NCBI RefSeq assembly: GCF_024753285.1
Contig: NZ_JANUGW010000019.1
Coordinates: forward strand, 59,602-123,601
DNA: 64,000 bases
Direction of reading: 5' to 3'
Origin: Massilia pinisoli
GTDB lineage: Bacteria; Pseudomonadota; Gammaproteobacteria; Burkholderiales; Burkholderiaceae_D
Shown here: positions 1 through 8,724 of the stretch, piece after piece
Position numbering within the stretch: position 1 is the stretch's first letter
Layout of the letters: each line of letters starts with the position of its first letter
Notes under the pieces: model-generated
Databases searched by the model: none
The model's input: only the letters and a program-made list of their open reading frames with translations
What the model was told of the DNA's origin: nothing
Program-made: the position numbers and the translations under genes

Positions 1-465
1 TTTGAACTTACCCATGCCGGCCAGTTCCTTGCAACCTTGGCCGCCGTCGTCGTGACCGCCTATTTATTTGCCCGCGTCGAAGTCGAGATCGAAGGCGACG
101 CGGGCTGGGCCGCCAACCTGCCCACGTGGCGCGTGGAAGACCACCCGCTGCTCGACATCTTCTGGGGTGGCCGTGCGATGACCGGCTACCACGCGTGGAT
201 GTTTTCCTTCATCGGCGTGATCTTCCATTTTCCGCTCGCCTTCATGGGGCAGTGGTCGCCGCAACTGGAGGCGCGGGCGCTGGGCGCCGTCATGCTGTTC
301 TGGATCGTCGAGGACTGGCTGTGGTTCGTCGTCAATCCGGCATTCGGCTGGCGCCGTTTCAAGCGCGAGCTGGTGCCGTGGCACAAGCGCTGGTTCGCCG
401 GCGCGCCCGTCGACTACTGGATGTTCGGCGTCCTCAGCGCGCTGCTGTTCTGGTACGCGTACTGA
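1..465 (+). CDS. Integral membrane protein, 5'-partial
   Basis: The frame is open from the first base of the window, so the true start lies upstream; the TTG at 37 is probably internal. About 154 residues are visible. At least three hydrophobic segments can be seen: one near the visible N-terminus (TLAAVVVTAYLF), a central one around FSFIGVIFHFPLAF running into a Trp-rich stretch (MLFWIVEDWLWFVV), and a last one at the C-terminus (FGVLSALLFWYAY). This points to an inner-membrane protein. I do not recognise the family and propose no function. Its 3' end overlaps the 3' end of the convergent HAD gene by 32 bases. Confidence 0.7.
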   Translation, partial: FELTHAGQFLATLAAVVVTAYLFARVEVEIEGDAGWAANLPTWRVEDHPLLDIFWGGRAMTGYHAWMFSFIGVIFHFPLAFMGQWSPQLEARALGAVMLFWIVEDWLWFVVNPAFGWRRFKRELVPWHKRWFAGAPVDYWMFGVLSALLFWYAY

Positions 466-1171
466 GCGCGCCGGCGCGGCGGCCGCCGAGGTCGAGCGCG
501 TGGCGCACACGCTGGCACAGTTCGCCGGACGTGCGCGCGATCAGCTCGTGGGGAATCTCGAATTTTTCCGTCAGCCGGTCGTAGTCCTCGAAGCCGTACG
601 ACACCATGAACGGATGCATGCCGGTGCTCGACGCGGCCACGAAATCCTTGTGTTCGTCGCCGCACACGTACGCGCGCGCCGGGTTGATGCCGAACTGTTC
701 GCGGATGGCGCGGAACTGGCTCGTCTTCTTTTCCGACAGCGGGATGTGGACGAGGAAGTCGAGCGCGTTGATGTCGATGTCGTGGCGCTGGAACAGCTGG
801 CGCAGCGTCTCCAGCGGCTCGTTCGTGATGTTGCGCGTGACCATGCCGACGACGACGTCCGGCGCGGCGATCAGTTCCCGCACGAGGTCGGGGATGCCGT
901 CGTACATGGCCGCTTCCTGCCGGTAGACTTCCGTGAGACTGTCCACGAGCCGCGCGCGGCTGTTCTTGCGCAGGTTCTTCTTGATGATCGAGGGGAACTC
1001 CTTCAGCCCGCCCAGGTATTTGAAGAGATTGTGGCGCTTCTGGAAGCGGGCCTCGTCGCCGATGTCGAGACCGTGCCGCGAGAACGCGGCTTCGATGGCG
1101 GAAAAGGCGTCGATGGTGGTGCCGTCCGCGTCGAGGATCAGCAGGCGTTTCCTGGATTTGTACATGGGCAT
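434..1171 (-). CDS. HAD-superfamily hydrolase
   Basis: Predicted cytoplasmic phosphatase-type hydrolase of the haloacid dehalogenase superfamily. HAD motif I is present near the N-terminus (LLILDADGTT), motif II is probably the Thr of GMVTRN, and motif III/IV is the segment YVCGDEHKDFVAA, which supplies the metal-binding acids. At about 245 residues the size is ordinary for a phosphoglycolate-phosphatase-like member, but the substrate cannot be told. Start: ATG at 1171 is chosen; ATG codons at 1198 and 1165 are in frame and no strong ribosome site separates them. The last residues run into the 3' end of the convergent membrane-protein gene. Confidence 0.8.
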   Translation of the reverse strand: MPMYKSRKRLLILDADGTTIDAFSAIEAAFSRHGLDIGDEARFQKRHNLFKYLGGLKEFPSIIKKNLRKNSRARLVDSLTEVYRQEAAMYDGIPDLVRELIAAPDVVVGMVTRNITNEPLETLRQLFQRHDIDINALDFLVHIPLSEKKTSQFRAIREQFGINPARAYVCGDEHKDFVAASSTGMHPFMVSYGFEDYDRLTEKFEIPHELIARTSGELCQRVRHALDLGGRRAGALSTRTRTAAR

Positions 1172-1243
1172 TGTGGCAGGATTCCGTTGCCTCATCATAC
1201 GCGCCGGCCTGTTACCGGCGTATGACAGGCCGGCGCGTCCCCA

Positions 1244-1930
1244 TCAATCGCGTTCGATGTCCGCGTTCGCGTCGTTGCGGATGAAGCCTTCGTCGTGGAT
1301 GACGAACACCTTGTTTGCGATCGGCTTGTGATCGACGCTCGTCACGCGCCACACGGTGCGGCCATCGGCGGCCTGGATCAGCAGCGGCAGCTTCGCCGTC
1401 GTGCTCCAGCACACGTGTGTCGTCTGCGCGCCCTGCACGAGGGCGATCCATTCGCAGGCGCCGATCCCGCGCGCTGCGCCATGCGGCGTGGCGGCCGGCA
1501 CGAGGCGGTAACTGCCTTGCGGGTGGCGCAGGCCGTGGCCGAGGTCGAACCAGTCGGTGAACTGGCCGATGCGGTACAGGTTGTCGCGGTCGATGTCGGT
1601 GCGGAGCTTGCGGCCGAGGTCGAGCATGGACAGATGGTAGTCCGGACTGCCCGGCTGGCGTATCGCAAAACTCTCCGCCTTGTCGTCCGTGCGGCGGCGA
1701 ATGCGGCGGTCGCCATCGCGCCAGACTTCCACGTGGTGTTCAAGTCCACCCGTGAGATACGTGGCCTGGAAGTGCGTCGCCGCGGGCTCGCCCCGTGTGC
1801 TGAAGACGTGGTCGAAATCCAGCGTGGCGGCATGGGAGCAGGTCGCGGAAAACACGGCCGCGGCCGCCGTGCAGAGCACGAGCGACCGCGACGCGTGCCT
1901 TCCGGCGCAGACAGGAAGGGCGTAGGTCAT
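1244..1930 (-). CDS. Secreted protein of unknown function
   Basis: A 228-residue protein with an N-terminal export signal (hydrophobic core VLCTAAAAVF, likely cleavage after CSHA). The mature part is rich in beta-type sequence with several DRD/GDRR stretches and two Cys residues (GACEW, THVCW) that could form a disulfide. The overall look recalls periplasmic LolA-like folds, but that is only an impression. It starts one base after the stop codon of the upstream phosphodiesterase gene on the same strand, so the two are almost certainly co-transcribed and perhaps translationally coupled. Function unknown. Confidence 0.7.
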   Translation of the reverse strand: MTYALPVCAGRHASRSLVLCTAAAAVFSATCSHAATLDFDHVFSTRGEPAATHFQATYLTGGLEHHVEVWRDGDRRIRRRTDDKAESFAIRQPGSPDYHLSMLDLGRKLRTDIDRDNLYRIGQFTDWFDLGHGLRHPQGSYRLVPAATPHGAARGIGACEWIALVQGAQTTHVCWSTTAKLPLLIQAADGRTVWRVTSVDHKPIANKVFVIHDEGFIRNDANADIERD

Positions 1931-1931
1931 G

Positions 1932-4073
1932 TCAGTTGCGCACCGCGCGCGCCGAGTCGAAGTAGCGGTACGACTTGCCGCCGACGGTCAGGTCCTTCAC
2001 CGACAGCTCGACGTTGTACGTGCCCTTCGTCAGCGCGGCGTCCTTCGCGGCGCCCGTAGGATCGGTCGGCAGTTCGAACGCGAGGCCGGTCGCGGCGGCG
2101 GCCGGGGTCACGGTCGACGGCGTGACCGTTGGTACGTCTTTCGTGGCCGGGTTGGCGAGGCCTTCGTTCAGCACGCGGCCGTCCGCCTGCGGCATGGACA
2201 GGCCGAGCAGGTAGGCGACGGTCGGCGCCACGTCGACGTTGCCGGACGGCGTCGCGACGACCTTATTCGCGAGGAACGACGGACCGTTCGCGATCAAGGT
2301 GTTGTGCACGTCGGCGATGCCGAAGCTGCCGTGCATGCCGCGCTGGCCGCCGACGCTTTCGAACTCGATGCCCGGCATGCCCTGCACCGACGTGTTGTAG
2401 TCCCAGTTGAACGAGACGACGACGTCCGGCTGGCCGTTGCCCTGGCGCTTCGCGTTTTCCAGGTTCACCTGCGCCATCGACAGCGTGCCCGGGATGCTGC
2501 CGTAGCGGCTGTCGACGAAGATCGCGCCGTATTCCTCGCGCTGCTGCAGGAACGTGACGAGCTTCTGCACGGTGGCGGCGTCGTGGCCCGGCACGTAGAA
2601 ATAGTCGGAGCCGCCGTTCGCGGCGACGACGATGCCGTTCGCCGGCAGGCTGCCCGGCGCCGGCACCTTGAAGCTGGCGACCGGCGTCGCGAGGCCCGCG
2701 CTGACGGCCTGGTATTTCGCGTTGGCCGTGCCGCACAGGCTGCCCGTCGCGTCGACCTTGACGGGGATGACGGGCTTGCCGTCGGCCGTGAGGCCGTACA
2801 TGGCGCTCGTCGAGCAACCGTTGCCGTCATACGCCGCGAAGCCGCGGTAGGTCAGCAGGTCGGCCGAGCGCACGTCGCCCGAGAACGAATAGCCGTTCGG
2901 ATCGGGCGCACCGATGGACGCGCCGCTCACGCCACCGGTCGGCAACGTGGTGGACGCCGTGATGGCGCGCAGCGGGTACGTCGACACGGGGCCCGAGACG
3001 CTCGAGTGGCCGTGGTCGGACACGACGACGATGTTGGTCGAGCTGTCCATGCCGTTGGCGCGCAGCGCGGCGATCAGCTCGCCCAGGCGCGCGTCCTGCG
3101 AGCGCAGGCCCGCCTTCATGTTGGCGCTGCCCGGGCCGTAGCCGTGTTCGACGTTGTCCGGCGTGCGGAACCAGATCAGCGACAGCATCGGTTTCTTCTG
3201 CGGCAGGATGTATTGCGTGTACACGGACATCATGTACTTGTTGGCCGCGTCTTCCGGCGCGCCTTGCGTCGTGTCGGCCGAATCGCGGGCGGAGATCGCG
3301 ACCTTGCCGTCGGTGTCGTACGCCGTCGTGTTGAACGTGACGTAGCCGGCGCGTGCCGTCGGGCTGCCGTTGCCGGCGGCGAGCGTGACGGCGTCGCTGC
3401 CGGCATAATTCTTGACGACGTTGGCCGGCAGTGCGAAGCCGGCGCCCTGCAGGTCGGTGACGAGGCTGCGCGGCTGCACGGTATTCTCGTCGAGGAAGTA
3501 GCCGCCCTTGCCGAGGTCCTGCAGGTAGGCCGCGCCCGACTTGCCGATGGTGGCCGTCGTCAGCCCGGCCGCCTGCGCCGTCGCGAACAGGCTTTTCACG
3601 AGCAGCAGCTGGCCGCCATAGTAATCGTTCAGCGTCGTCAGCACGGCATAGTCTTCGGTGAACACGGGGTCCTGGTAATCCTGGGCCGCGCCGCCCGCGC
3701 CGGTGCCGGCCGGGATCGCGTTGCCGCTGCCCTGCGGCGGCGTCCAGAACGTGTTGCCGTAGAAGCCGCTCGTCTTCGGGAACGAACCCGTCGCGAACGA
3801 CGACGAGTTCATCATCGTGAACGTCGGGTACGTGGAGTGGTTGTCGCTGAAGTTCACGCCGCTCTGGCGCAGCGCGTACAGGTTCGGGGTATCGGTGGCG
3901 TTGACGGAATCGGGCCGCAGGCCGTCCCACACCATGATGATCGTACGGGTGGCGGCCGGTGCCGCCGATGCGGCCGGCGTCGCTGCTGCGGTGGTGCCAT
4001 GGCTGTCGCTGCCGCAGGCGGCCAGCAGGATGGCGAGCGCGAGCGGGGTAATCAAGGTCGTTGCTAACCTCAC
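1932..4073 (-). CDS. Alkaline phosphatase-superfamily lipoprotein (type I phosphodiesterase/nucleotide pyrophosphatase)
   Basis: Predicted lipoprotein (signal peptide ending in lipobox LLAAC at about residue 20) carrying a metal-dependent phosphodiesterase domain. The N-terminal metal site IIMVWDGLRPD is followed by the segment NHSTYPTFTMMNSSS, which supplies the nucleophile Thr/Ser as in nucleotide pyrophosphatases. A second metal-binding region appears as VVSDHGHSS, and a late His lies in GQRGMHGSFG. At 713 residues it is longer than minimal enzymes of this family, with an inserted stretch between the metal sites. It probably hydrolyses phosphodiester or pyrophosphate bonds in the periplasm; the substrate is unknown. 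First gene of a two-gene operon with the 228-residue secreted protein. Confidence 0.85.
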   Translation of the reverse strand: MRLATTLITPLALAILLAACGSDSHGTTAAATPAASAAPAATRTIIMVWDGLRPDSVNATDTPNLYALRQSGVNFSDNHSTYPTFTMMNSSSFATGSFPKTSGFYGNTFWTPPQGSGNAIPAGTGAGGAAQDYQDPVFTEDYAVLTTLNDYYGGQLLLVKSLFATAQAAGLTTATIGKSGAAYLQDLGKGGYFLDENTVQPRSLVTDLQGAGFALPANVVKNYAGSDAVTLAAGNGSPTARAGYVTFNTTAYDTDGKVAISARDSADTTQGAPEDAANKYMMSVYTQYILPQKKPMLSLIWFRTPDNVEHGYGPGSANMKAGLRSQDARLGELIAALRANGMDSSTNIVVVSDHGHSSVSGPVSTYPLRAITASTTLPTGGVSGASIGAPDPNGYSFSGDVRSADLLTYRGFAAYDGNGCSTSAMYGLTADGKPVIPVKVDATGSLCGTANAKYQAVSAGLATPVASFKVPAPGSLPANGIVVAANGGSDYFYVPGHDAATVQKLVTFLQQREEYGAIFVDSRYGSIPGTLSMAQVNLENAKRQGNGQPDVVVSFNWDYNTSVQGMPGIEFESVGGQRGMHGSFGIADVHNTLIANGPSFLANKVVATPSGNVDVAPTVAYLLGLSMPQADGRVLNEGLANPATKDVPTVTPSTVTPAAAATGLAFELPTDPTGAAKDAALTKGTYNVELSVKDLTVGGKSYRYFDSARAVRN

Positions 4074-4389
4074 GAGGAGTCTCCTGGTCAGAGTCGGAAA
4101 TACGCGATCGATGGATCGGGCCGCACACAGGATCGTGGGCAGGCGTGACAGGGTCGTGACAAAAAAGGCAACGGGCGGGTTTCGTTACAAAGTTAATGTT
4201 CCGGTAATGTTGGTGCCGCTGCCTCGGCGGACGACACCGTGCGCCGCTTCCTATTGACACATTTACCACACCACAAAATGGAATCGTTTCCAATTTCGTT
4301 GGAATCAGTTTATGCTGAGCGCTCGCCAAAAATTGCCGCATGCAAGACGCCGCATCGCAGCGCGCGTCTGAAGCTGACAGGAGACAACG
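4074..4389. promoter_or_regulatory. Divergent intergenic region between phosphodiesterase and GH16 genes
   Basis: This gap of about 316 bases holds no gene. It separates two divergent lipoprotein genes and is less GC-rich than its surroundings between about 4200 and 4330. It contains a TTGACA hexamer at 4254-4259, a LacI-type palindrome at 4279-4292 and a TATGCT hexamer at 4311-4316 that can serve as a -10 box for the GH16 gene. Confidence 0.5.
4279..4292. promoter_or_regulatory. LacI-family-like operator upstream of GH16 gene
   Basis: The 14 bases TGGAATCGTTTCCA form an inverted repeat around a central CG, with a mismatch at only one pair. The layout (GGAA..CG..TTCC) is that of LacI/GalR-family operators. 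It lies about 98 bases before the GH16 start and just upstream of a TATGCT hexamer at 4311-4316, where a bound repressor would cover the -35 region. No LacI regulator gene lies in this window. Confidence 0.5.
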
Positions 4390-6393
4390 ATGTTGCGATA
4401 CAAAAATATTTTCACCACCATTGGCATCGCCTTGGCGCTGGGCGCCTGCGGCGGGAGCGGCCACGGTTCATCAGCAACGACCCCGACACCGGACCCGACA
4501 CCAACCCCCACGCCAACGCCAAGCTCGACGGTCGTCTGGAGCGACGAGTTCGACGGTACCAGCCTCGACGGCACAAAATGGGTGTACCAGTTGGGCAATG
4601 GCGCCAACACCGGCAATGCGGGATGGGGTAACAATGAGCTCGAGTACTACACGGACCGTCCCGAGAACGTGCGCGTCGAAGGCGGCAACCTGATCATTAC
4701 GGCCCGCAAGGAACAGTTTGTCGGCACAGCGGCGGGCGGTAACGAAGGCCAGACTTTTGCCTGGACGTCCGGCCGGATCCGCTCTTCCGGGAAATTCAGC
4801 CGGACCTACGGCAAGATCGAATTCCGCGCCAAACTACCCGTCGGCAAAGGCTTCTGGCCGGCAGTCTGGATGCTGCCTGAAGATCATGTCGGCAATCCGT
4901 ACGCAAGCTGGGCAGCCAACGGCGAAATCGACATCATGGAAGGCATGGGCAGCAAGCCGACCACCGTCGTCCAGACACTGCATTACGGCGGCATGTGGCC
5001 GCATAACGTGTACACCGCCAATAACGCCGCCGTTGCGGGCAGCGGCGTCAGCGAGTGGCACACGTACACGCTGGAATGGCGCTCGAACGAAATCAAATGG
5101 TCGATCGACGGCGTGGTCACATCCACGCAAACGAAATGGTGGAGTTCGAATGCCAACCCGCCGGCTGCAGATGCCGATCTCAACGCCTGGCCCGCACCGT
5201 TCGACAAGCCGTTCTACGTGCTGATCAACCTCGCGGTCGGCGGCAATTTCGACGGTAATCCGGACGCCGCGACGGCCGACAAAGGCGAGATGGTGATCGA
5301 CTATATCCGCTGGTCGGCGCTGGCCGATGAAAAGCGCGATCCCGGCCCACGCCCGGCCATGACGTATCCATGGACACCGGTGAATACGGTTGCGCGCCCT
5401 GCGATCAATGGGAATTTCATCTATAACCCGTCGTTTGACTGGACGTCCAGCAATACCGTCGTGACGCAGAATCCGACTGCGCAGACGATCGACGGCGCCA
5501 CGAACTCCTATTTCTGGAACCTGTTCAAGTTGAACGGTGACGCCACGGCGAGCAACGACAACGGCGCCATCAAGATCGACGTGACCAATCCGGGCACCGA
5601 CGTGTGGAATGTTCAGCTGCAGCAGAATAGTGTCCCACTGACCCAAGGGCGCAAGTACCGGCTGAGCTTCGACGCACGGGCATCCACGAACCGCACCATC
5701 ACGTATACGGTGGGCGCCGGCCAGGATCGGAATTTCGAATCGTACGCCGGCGGCGACCAGACGGCTGCGCTGACGACGGGCAGTCAAACCTTCACGCGCA
5801 CCTTCGACATGCTGTCCAACACCAACAACGGCGCCCGCGTCGTGTTCAATCTTGCGAACGCAGGAATCAATTCGGTGTGGATCGATAATGTCGCTCTTGA
5901 AGACGTCGGCGCCGCGGACGCATCGAGCGGACCGGCGCCTGGCGTGAACATCCTGAAGAACGGCGATTTTTCGTCCGACCTGGCCCCGAACTGGACGGTC
6001 TGGTCGAATCCGAACACCGGCCTGGATGCGTCAGTCGTGAACGGCAGCGCGCAACTGGCCATCTCCCATGTGGACCCGGCGAACAACTGGCACGTTCAAC
6101 TGAATCAGGTCAACGTGGCGTTGACGAAAGGCGTGAGCTATACGCTGACCTTCAAGGGCTCGGCCAGCACCGCCAAAACGGTCGGGATCGTGATTGGCGA
6201 GAACGGCGGCAGCTACGCGCGCTACCTGGATGCGACGGCGGCATTGACGCCAACCGCCGGGACCTTCACGTACACGTTCACCGCCCCGGTCACCAATGCC
6301 GCGGCCCAGTTGCAGGTCCTGGGCGCCGTCGGTCCGGCAGGGGACAATTACACGCTGACGTTCGACGATTTCAATCTCGTCGCCAATCCCTGA
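4390..6393 (+). CDS. GH16 beta-glucanase (laminarinase-like) lipoprotein with two CBM4/9-type modules
   Basis: Secreted endo-beta-glucanase, most likely a laminarinase acting on beta-1,3- or mixed-linkage glucans. Residues 1-20 are a lipoprotein signal (lipobox LGAC), followed by a Thr-Pro linker (about 30-48). The GH16 catalytic domain covers about 50-320 and carries the signature GEIDIME, with Glu179 as nucleophile, Asp181 assisting and Glu184 as acid/base. Two related beta-sandwich carbohydrate-binding modules of CBM4/9 type follow at about 343-508 and 521-667; both begin with a short N-P-S-F or N-G-D-F motif. A palindromic operator-like site lies upstream. GC content is lower than in many neighbours. 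Its 3' end faces the GH39 gene. Confidence 0.92.
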   Translation: MLRYKNIFTTIGIALALGACGGSGHGSSATTPTPDPTPTPTPTPSSTVVWSDEFDGTSLDGTKWVYQLGNGANTGNAGWGNNELEYYTDRPENVRVEGGNLIITARKEQFVGTAAGGNEGQTFAWTSGRIRSSGKFSRTYGKIEFRAKLPVGKGFWPAVWMLPEDHVGNPYASWAANGEIDIMEGMGSKPTTVVQTLHYGGMWPHNVYTANNAAVAGSGVSEWHTYTLEWRSNEIKWSIDGVVTSTQTKWWSSNANPPAADADLNAWPAPFDKPFYVLINLAVGGNFDGNPDAATADKGEMVIDYIRWSALADEKRDPGPRPAMTYPWTPVNTVARPAINGNFIYNPSFDWTSSNTVVTQNPTAQTIDGATNSYFWNLFKLNGDATASNDNGAIKIDVTNPGTDVWNVQLQQNSVPLTQGRKYRLSFDARASTNRTITYTVGAGQDRNFESYAGGDQTAALTTGSQTFTRTFDMLSNTNNGARVVFNLANAGINSVWIDNVALEDVGAADASSGPAPGVNILKNGDFSSDLAPNWTVWSNPNTGLDASVVNGSAQLAISHVDPANNWHVQLNQVNVALTKGVSYTLTFKGSASTAKTVGIVIGENGGSYARYLDATAALTPTAGTFTYTFTAPVTNAAAQLQVLGAVGPAGDNYTLTFDDFNLVANP

Positions 6394-6425
6394 GGCAAAC
6401 GCCGCATGGCCGCGACGCGGACGAT

Positions 6426-8105
6426 TCAGTAGGTCAGCGTCACCAGCGACACCGCCTGCCGCGGCAACTGCATGCGGACCGTCGCCGTACCGTCGCGCGT
6501 CCCGACGGTCGTCGCCGGACCCAGTTCCGCAAGGTCGCCTGCCTTCCGCAGCTCGGCGACCTGCGCCGGCGTCGGATTCGCGGGAGAGCCCATGCGCTTC
6601 CACGCCGCGTACGAATTACTGTGCTCCTGGTCGATGCGGTAGTGGTGCATCTGCACCTGTTTCGCAGGGATGCCCGCGATACGCAGTTCGACCGGAGAGC
6701 CGGCGTCGATGACGTCGTCGTCGTGGTAATTCCAGACCATGACGGCGATGTGGTGCGCGTCCTTCGCCGCCAGCGCGTCGATGTCGGTGCGCGCGCCGCG
6801 CACGCCGGCGGCCTGGATGCGTGCGGCGTCGTACGCCTGGTCGCCCGTGACGGCCACGCGGTCGCCGCGCATCTTGCCGAGCATGCGGAAGACGTTCAGC
6901 ACGGGCTTGTCGACGCCGTTGGTCGCGAGGTCGCGGAAGCCCGCGAACCACGGCTGGTCCTCGAACTCGAACGACCAGTTCACGGCGCCGATCAGGTTGA
7001 CGCCGCGCCGCGCCGCCAGGTCGTACTCGCGCGCGATGGAGGCGGCCGTGTAGCTGGCGTACAAGGTGCCGTTGCGGTAGGCGTTCTCGGGATTCGTCTG
7101 CATGCCGCAGGCGGCGCAGCCTTCCGGATCGGATTCGCCGACGATGACGGGAATGCCTTTCAGCGCCGGGTATTTTTCGACGAGCGCGAAGCCTTCGTCG
7201 AGGTGGCGGAAATGCGCGTCCATGCCCATCCGCACGACGCCATCCACCACCTTCGGCGCGCCCTTCGCGTGGAAGGCGACGAAGTCGAGCGGCGTGCCCG
7301 TCTTGCCCGTCGCGTAGTTGGTGCCGTGCAGGCAGTGCGCAAGGAAGTTGTCCATGAAGCGTCCCGCGACGGCCGTGTGCGGCCCGCCGATGCGCGCCGT
7401 GGGCAGCGCGCGCTTGACGGCGGCGGCGGCCGTGTCGTACATCCTGAAGTACGCCTGTTCGGTGTCGGGCGCGATCAGGTACAGGCCGTCCGGCTCGTTC
7501 CACACTTCCCAGTACCAGCTCTCGACCTCCTTCTGGCCGTAGCGCGCCACGCTGTGCTTGACCCATTGGTAGATCAGCTCACCCCACTTGGCGTAGTCGT
7601 TGGGCGGGGTGGCCCAGCCGGTCATGATCTCCCTGTACGGTGTGCCCGGCTTCCAGTGGTGGCGATAGGGCTGCGGGCGCTGCGACAGCGCTTCCGGCAT
7701 GAAGCCGATCTGCGCCAGCGGCTTCATGCCGCGTGCGATATACGTGTCGAAGATGCCGTCGACGATGGTCCAGTCGTAGACCGGCTTGCCCTGGTTGTCC
7801 TCGCTGTACATATTGGTCGAGCCCCACTTGAGCGCATAGCTGCCGTCGCCCGACGTCATGAGGTTGTGCGCGCGCACGTAGACGGGCACGGGGCTCAGCT
7901 CGGCGATCTCGCCGAGAAGCTTCTTGCCGTTCGGCGCCGTCGTGTAATTCGGTTCGTCGTAGCCGAACCACGCCCAGATGGGCGTCATCGGACCCGTGAC
8001 GCGCGTCGCGTCGATGGTCAGCTTGACGGGCTGCGTGGATGCTTGTTCGGCAGCGCACAGCGGCGCGCAGGCCGCGAGGAGGAGGGCGGCGAGGTGTCTC
8101 TTCAT
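6426..8105 (-). CDS. GH39 glycosidase (beta-xylosidase-like), secreted
   Basis: A 559-residue protein with a signal peptide (LAALLLAACAPLCAAE; cleavage near residue 19). The catalytic (beta/alpha)8 domain matches GH39: acid/base Glu204 in the motif WNEPD and nucleophile Glu324 in VGESDPEG. A beta-sandwich region follows. Known GH39 enzymes are beta-xylosidases or alpha-L-iduronidases; in a soil bacterium with other plant-polysaccharide enzymes a beta-xylosidase-like role is likely, but the exact substrate is inferred. The frame stays open far upstream, into the yjdM region, but the ATG at 8105 is directly followed by the signal peptide and is chosen as start. It converges with the GH16 gene with a 32-base gap. 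Confidence 0.85.
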   Translation of the reverse strand: MKRHLAALLLAACAPLCAAEQASTQPVKLTIDATRVTGPMTPIWAWFGYDEPNYTTAPNGKKLLGEIAELSPVPVYVRAHNLMTSGDGSYALKWGSTNMYSEDNQGKPVYDWTIVDGIFDTYIARGMKPLAQIGFMPEALSQRPQPYRHHWKPGTPYREIMTGWATPPNDYAKWGELIYQWVKHSVARYGQKEVESWYWEVWNEPDGLYLIAPDTEQAYFRMYDTAAAAVKRALPTARIGGPHTAVAGRFMDNFLAHCLHGTNYATGKTGTPLDFVAFHAKGAPKVVDGVVRMGMDAHFRHLDEGFALVEKYPALKGIPVIVGESDPEGCAACGMQTNPENAYRNGTLYASYTAASIAREYDLAARRGVNLIGAVNWSFEFEDQPWFAGFRDLATNGVDKPVLNVFRMLGKMRGDRVAVTGDQAYDAARIQAAGVRGARTDIDALAAKDAHHIAVMVWNYHDDDVIDAGSPVELRIAGIPAKQVQMHHYRIDQEHSNSYAAWKRMGSPANPTPAQVAELRKAGDLAELGPATTVGTRDGTATVRMQLPRQAVSLVTLTY

Positions 8106-8205
8106 TGTTGTTCTCGTGGTTCGGACCGATGGCGTGATGCTAGGCCGAACCTCGAGAGGCGTCCAATGACGGTTTTTGCGCGGGCCATATCGAATCGGAT
8201 ATCGC

Positions 8206-8235
8206 TGGAAAAACAAACGCCACCCGGAGGTGGCG
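8206..8235 (-). terminator. Rho-independent terminator of yjdM
   Basis: The stem CGCCACC/GGTGGCG with a four-base loop (8218-8235) is followed on the minus strand by a T-rich run (complement of 8206-8217). It lies 31 bases after the stop codon of the yjdM gene. Confidence 0.75.
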
Positions 8236-8266
8236 CTGTCGTTCGATGTCGTTGGTTGCTGGCCGC

Positions 8267-8611
8267 TCAGCTCTTGCGCACGAACTCCGACTTCAGGCTC
8301 ATCGCGCCGAAGCCGTCGATCTTGCAGTCGATGTCGTGATCGCCGTCGACGAGGCGGATGTTCTTGACCTTCGTGCCCTGCTTGACGACGCCACCGCCGC
8401 CTTTCAGCTTCAGGTCCTTGATGACGGTGACGGTGTCGCCGTCCTGCAGGACGTTGCCGGCCGCATCGCGCCAGACGCGGGCAGCTTCGACGGCGGCGGC
8501 GTCCGCCTGGATCGGCCATTCGTGCGCGCATTCCGGGCAGACGTAGTTGCCGGAGCCGTCTTCATAGGTCAGGGCGGAGCCGCAGGCGGGGCAGGGAGGG
8601 AAAGTGGACAT
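8267..8611 (-). CDS. yjdM: YjdM/PhnA-family zinc-ribbon protein
   Basis: A 114-residue cytoplasmic protein with an N-terminal zinc ribbon (CPACG at about residue 8 and CPECAHEW at about 29) and a C-terminal SH3-like PhnA domain containing the family hallmarks LQDGDTVTVIKDLKLKG and CKIDGFGAMSLKSEFVRK. Length and both domains are those of YjdM, long annotated as alkylphosphonate utilisation protein PhnA; its real role is not settled, and there are no phn genes nearby. A clear terminator follows. The C-terminus (EFVRKS) fits the family end exactly. Confidence 0.93.
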   Translation of the reverse strand: MSTFPPCPACGSALTYEDGSGNYVCPECAHEWPIQADAAAVEAARVWRDAAGNVLQDGDTVTVIKDLKLKGGGGVVKQGTKVKNIRLVDGDHDIDCKIDGFGAMSLKSEFVRKS

Positions 8612-8724
8612 GACAGGAACTCGGATTGGACGGTGATTCGGTGCGGACGTCGCGGGCGGCCCGGCTGGTGCGGGCCCATCGAACGCCGTATTATGATTGC
8701 TGATTATAAACGAAGGAGACGCCC

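Noticed and set aside
1929..4067. A long open frame of about 712 codons on the plus strand, antisense to the phosphodiesterase gene
   Set aside because: It mirrors the real gene, has the Arg/Ala/Val-rich make-up of antisense frames in GC-rich DNA and shows no domain. The same applies to the long plus-strand frames opposite the GH39, catalase and OsmC-YcaO genes.
4714..5224. Alternative frames inside the GH16 gene
   Set aside because: They lack any motif, while the GH16 frame carries signal peptide, catalytic motif and binding modules.
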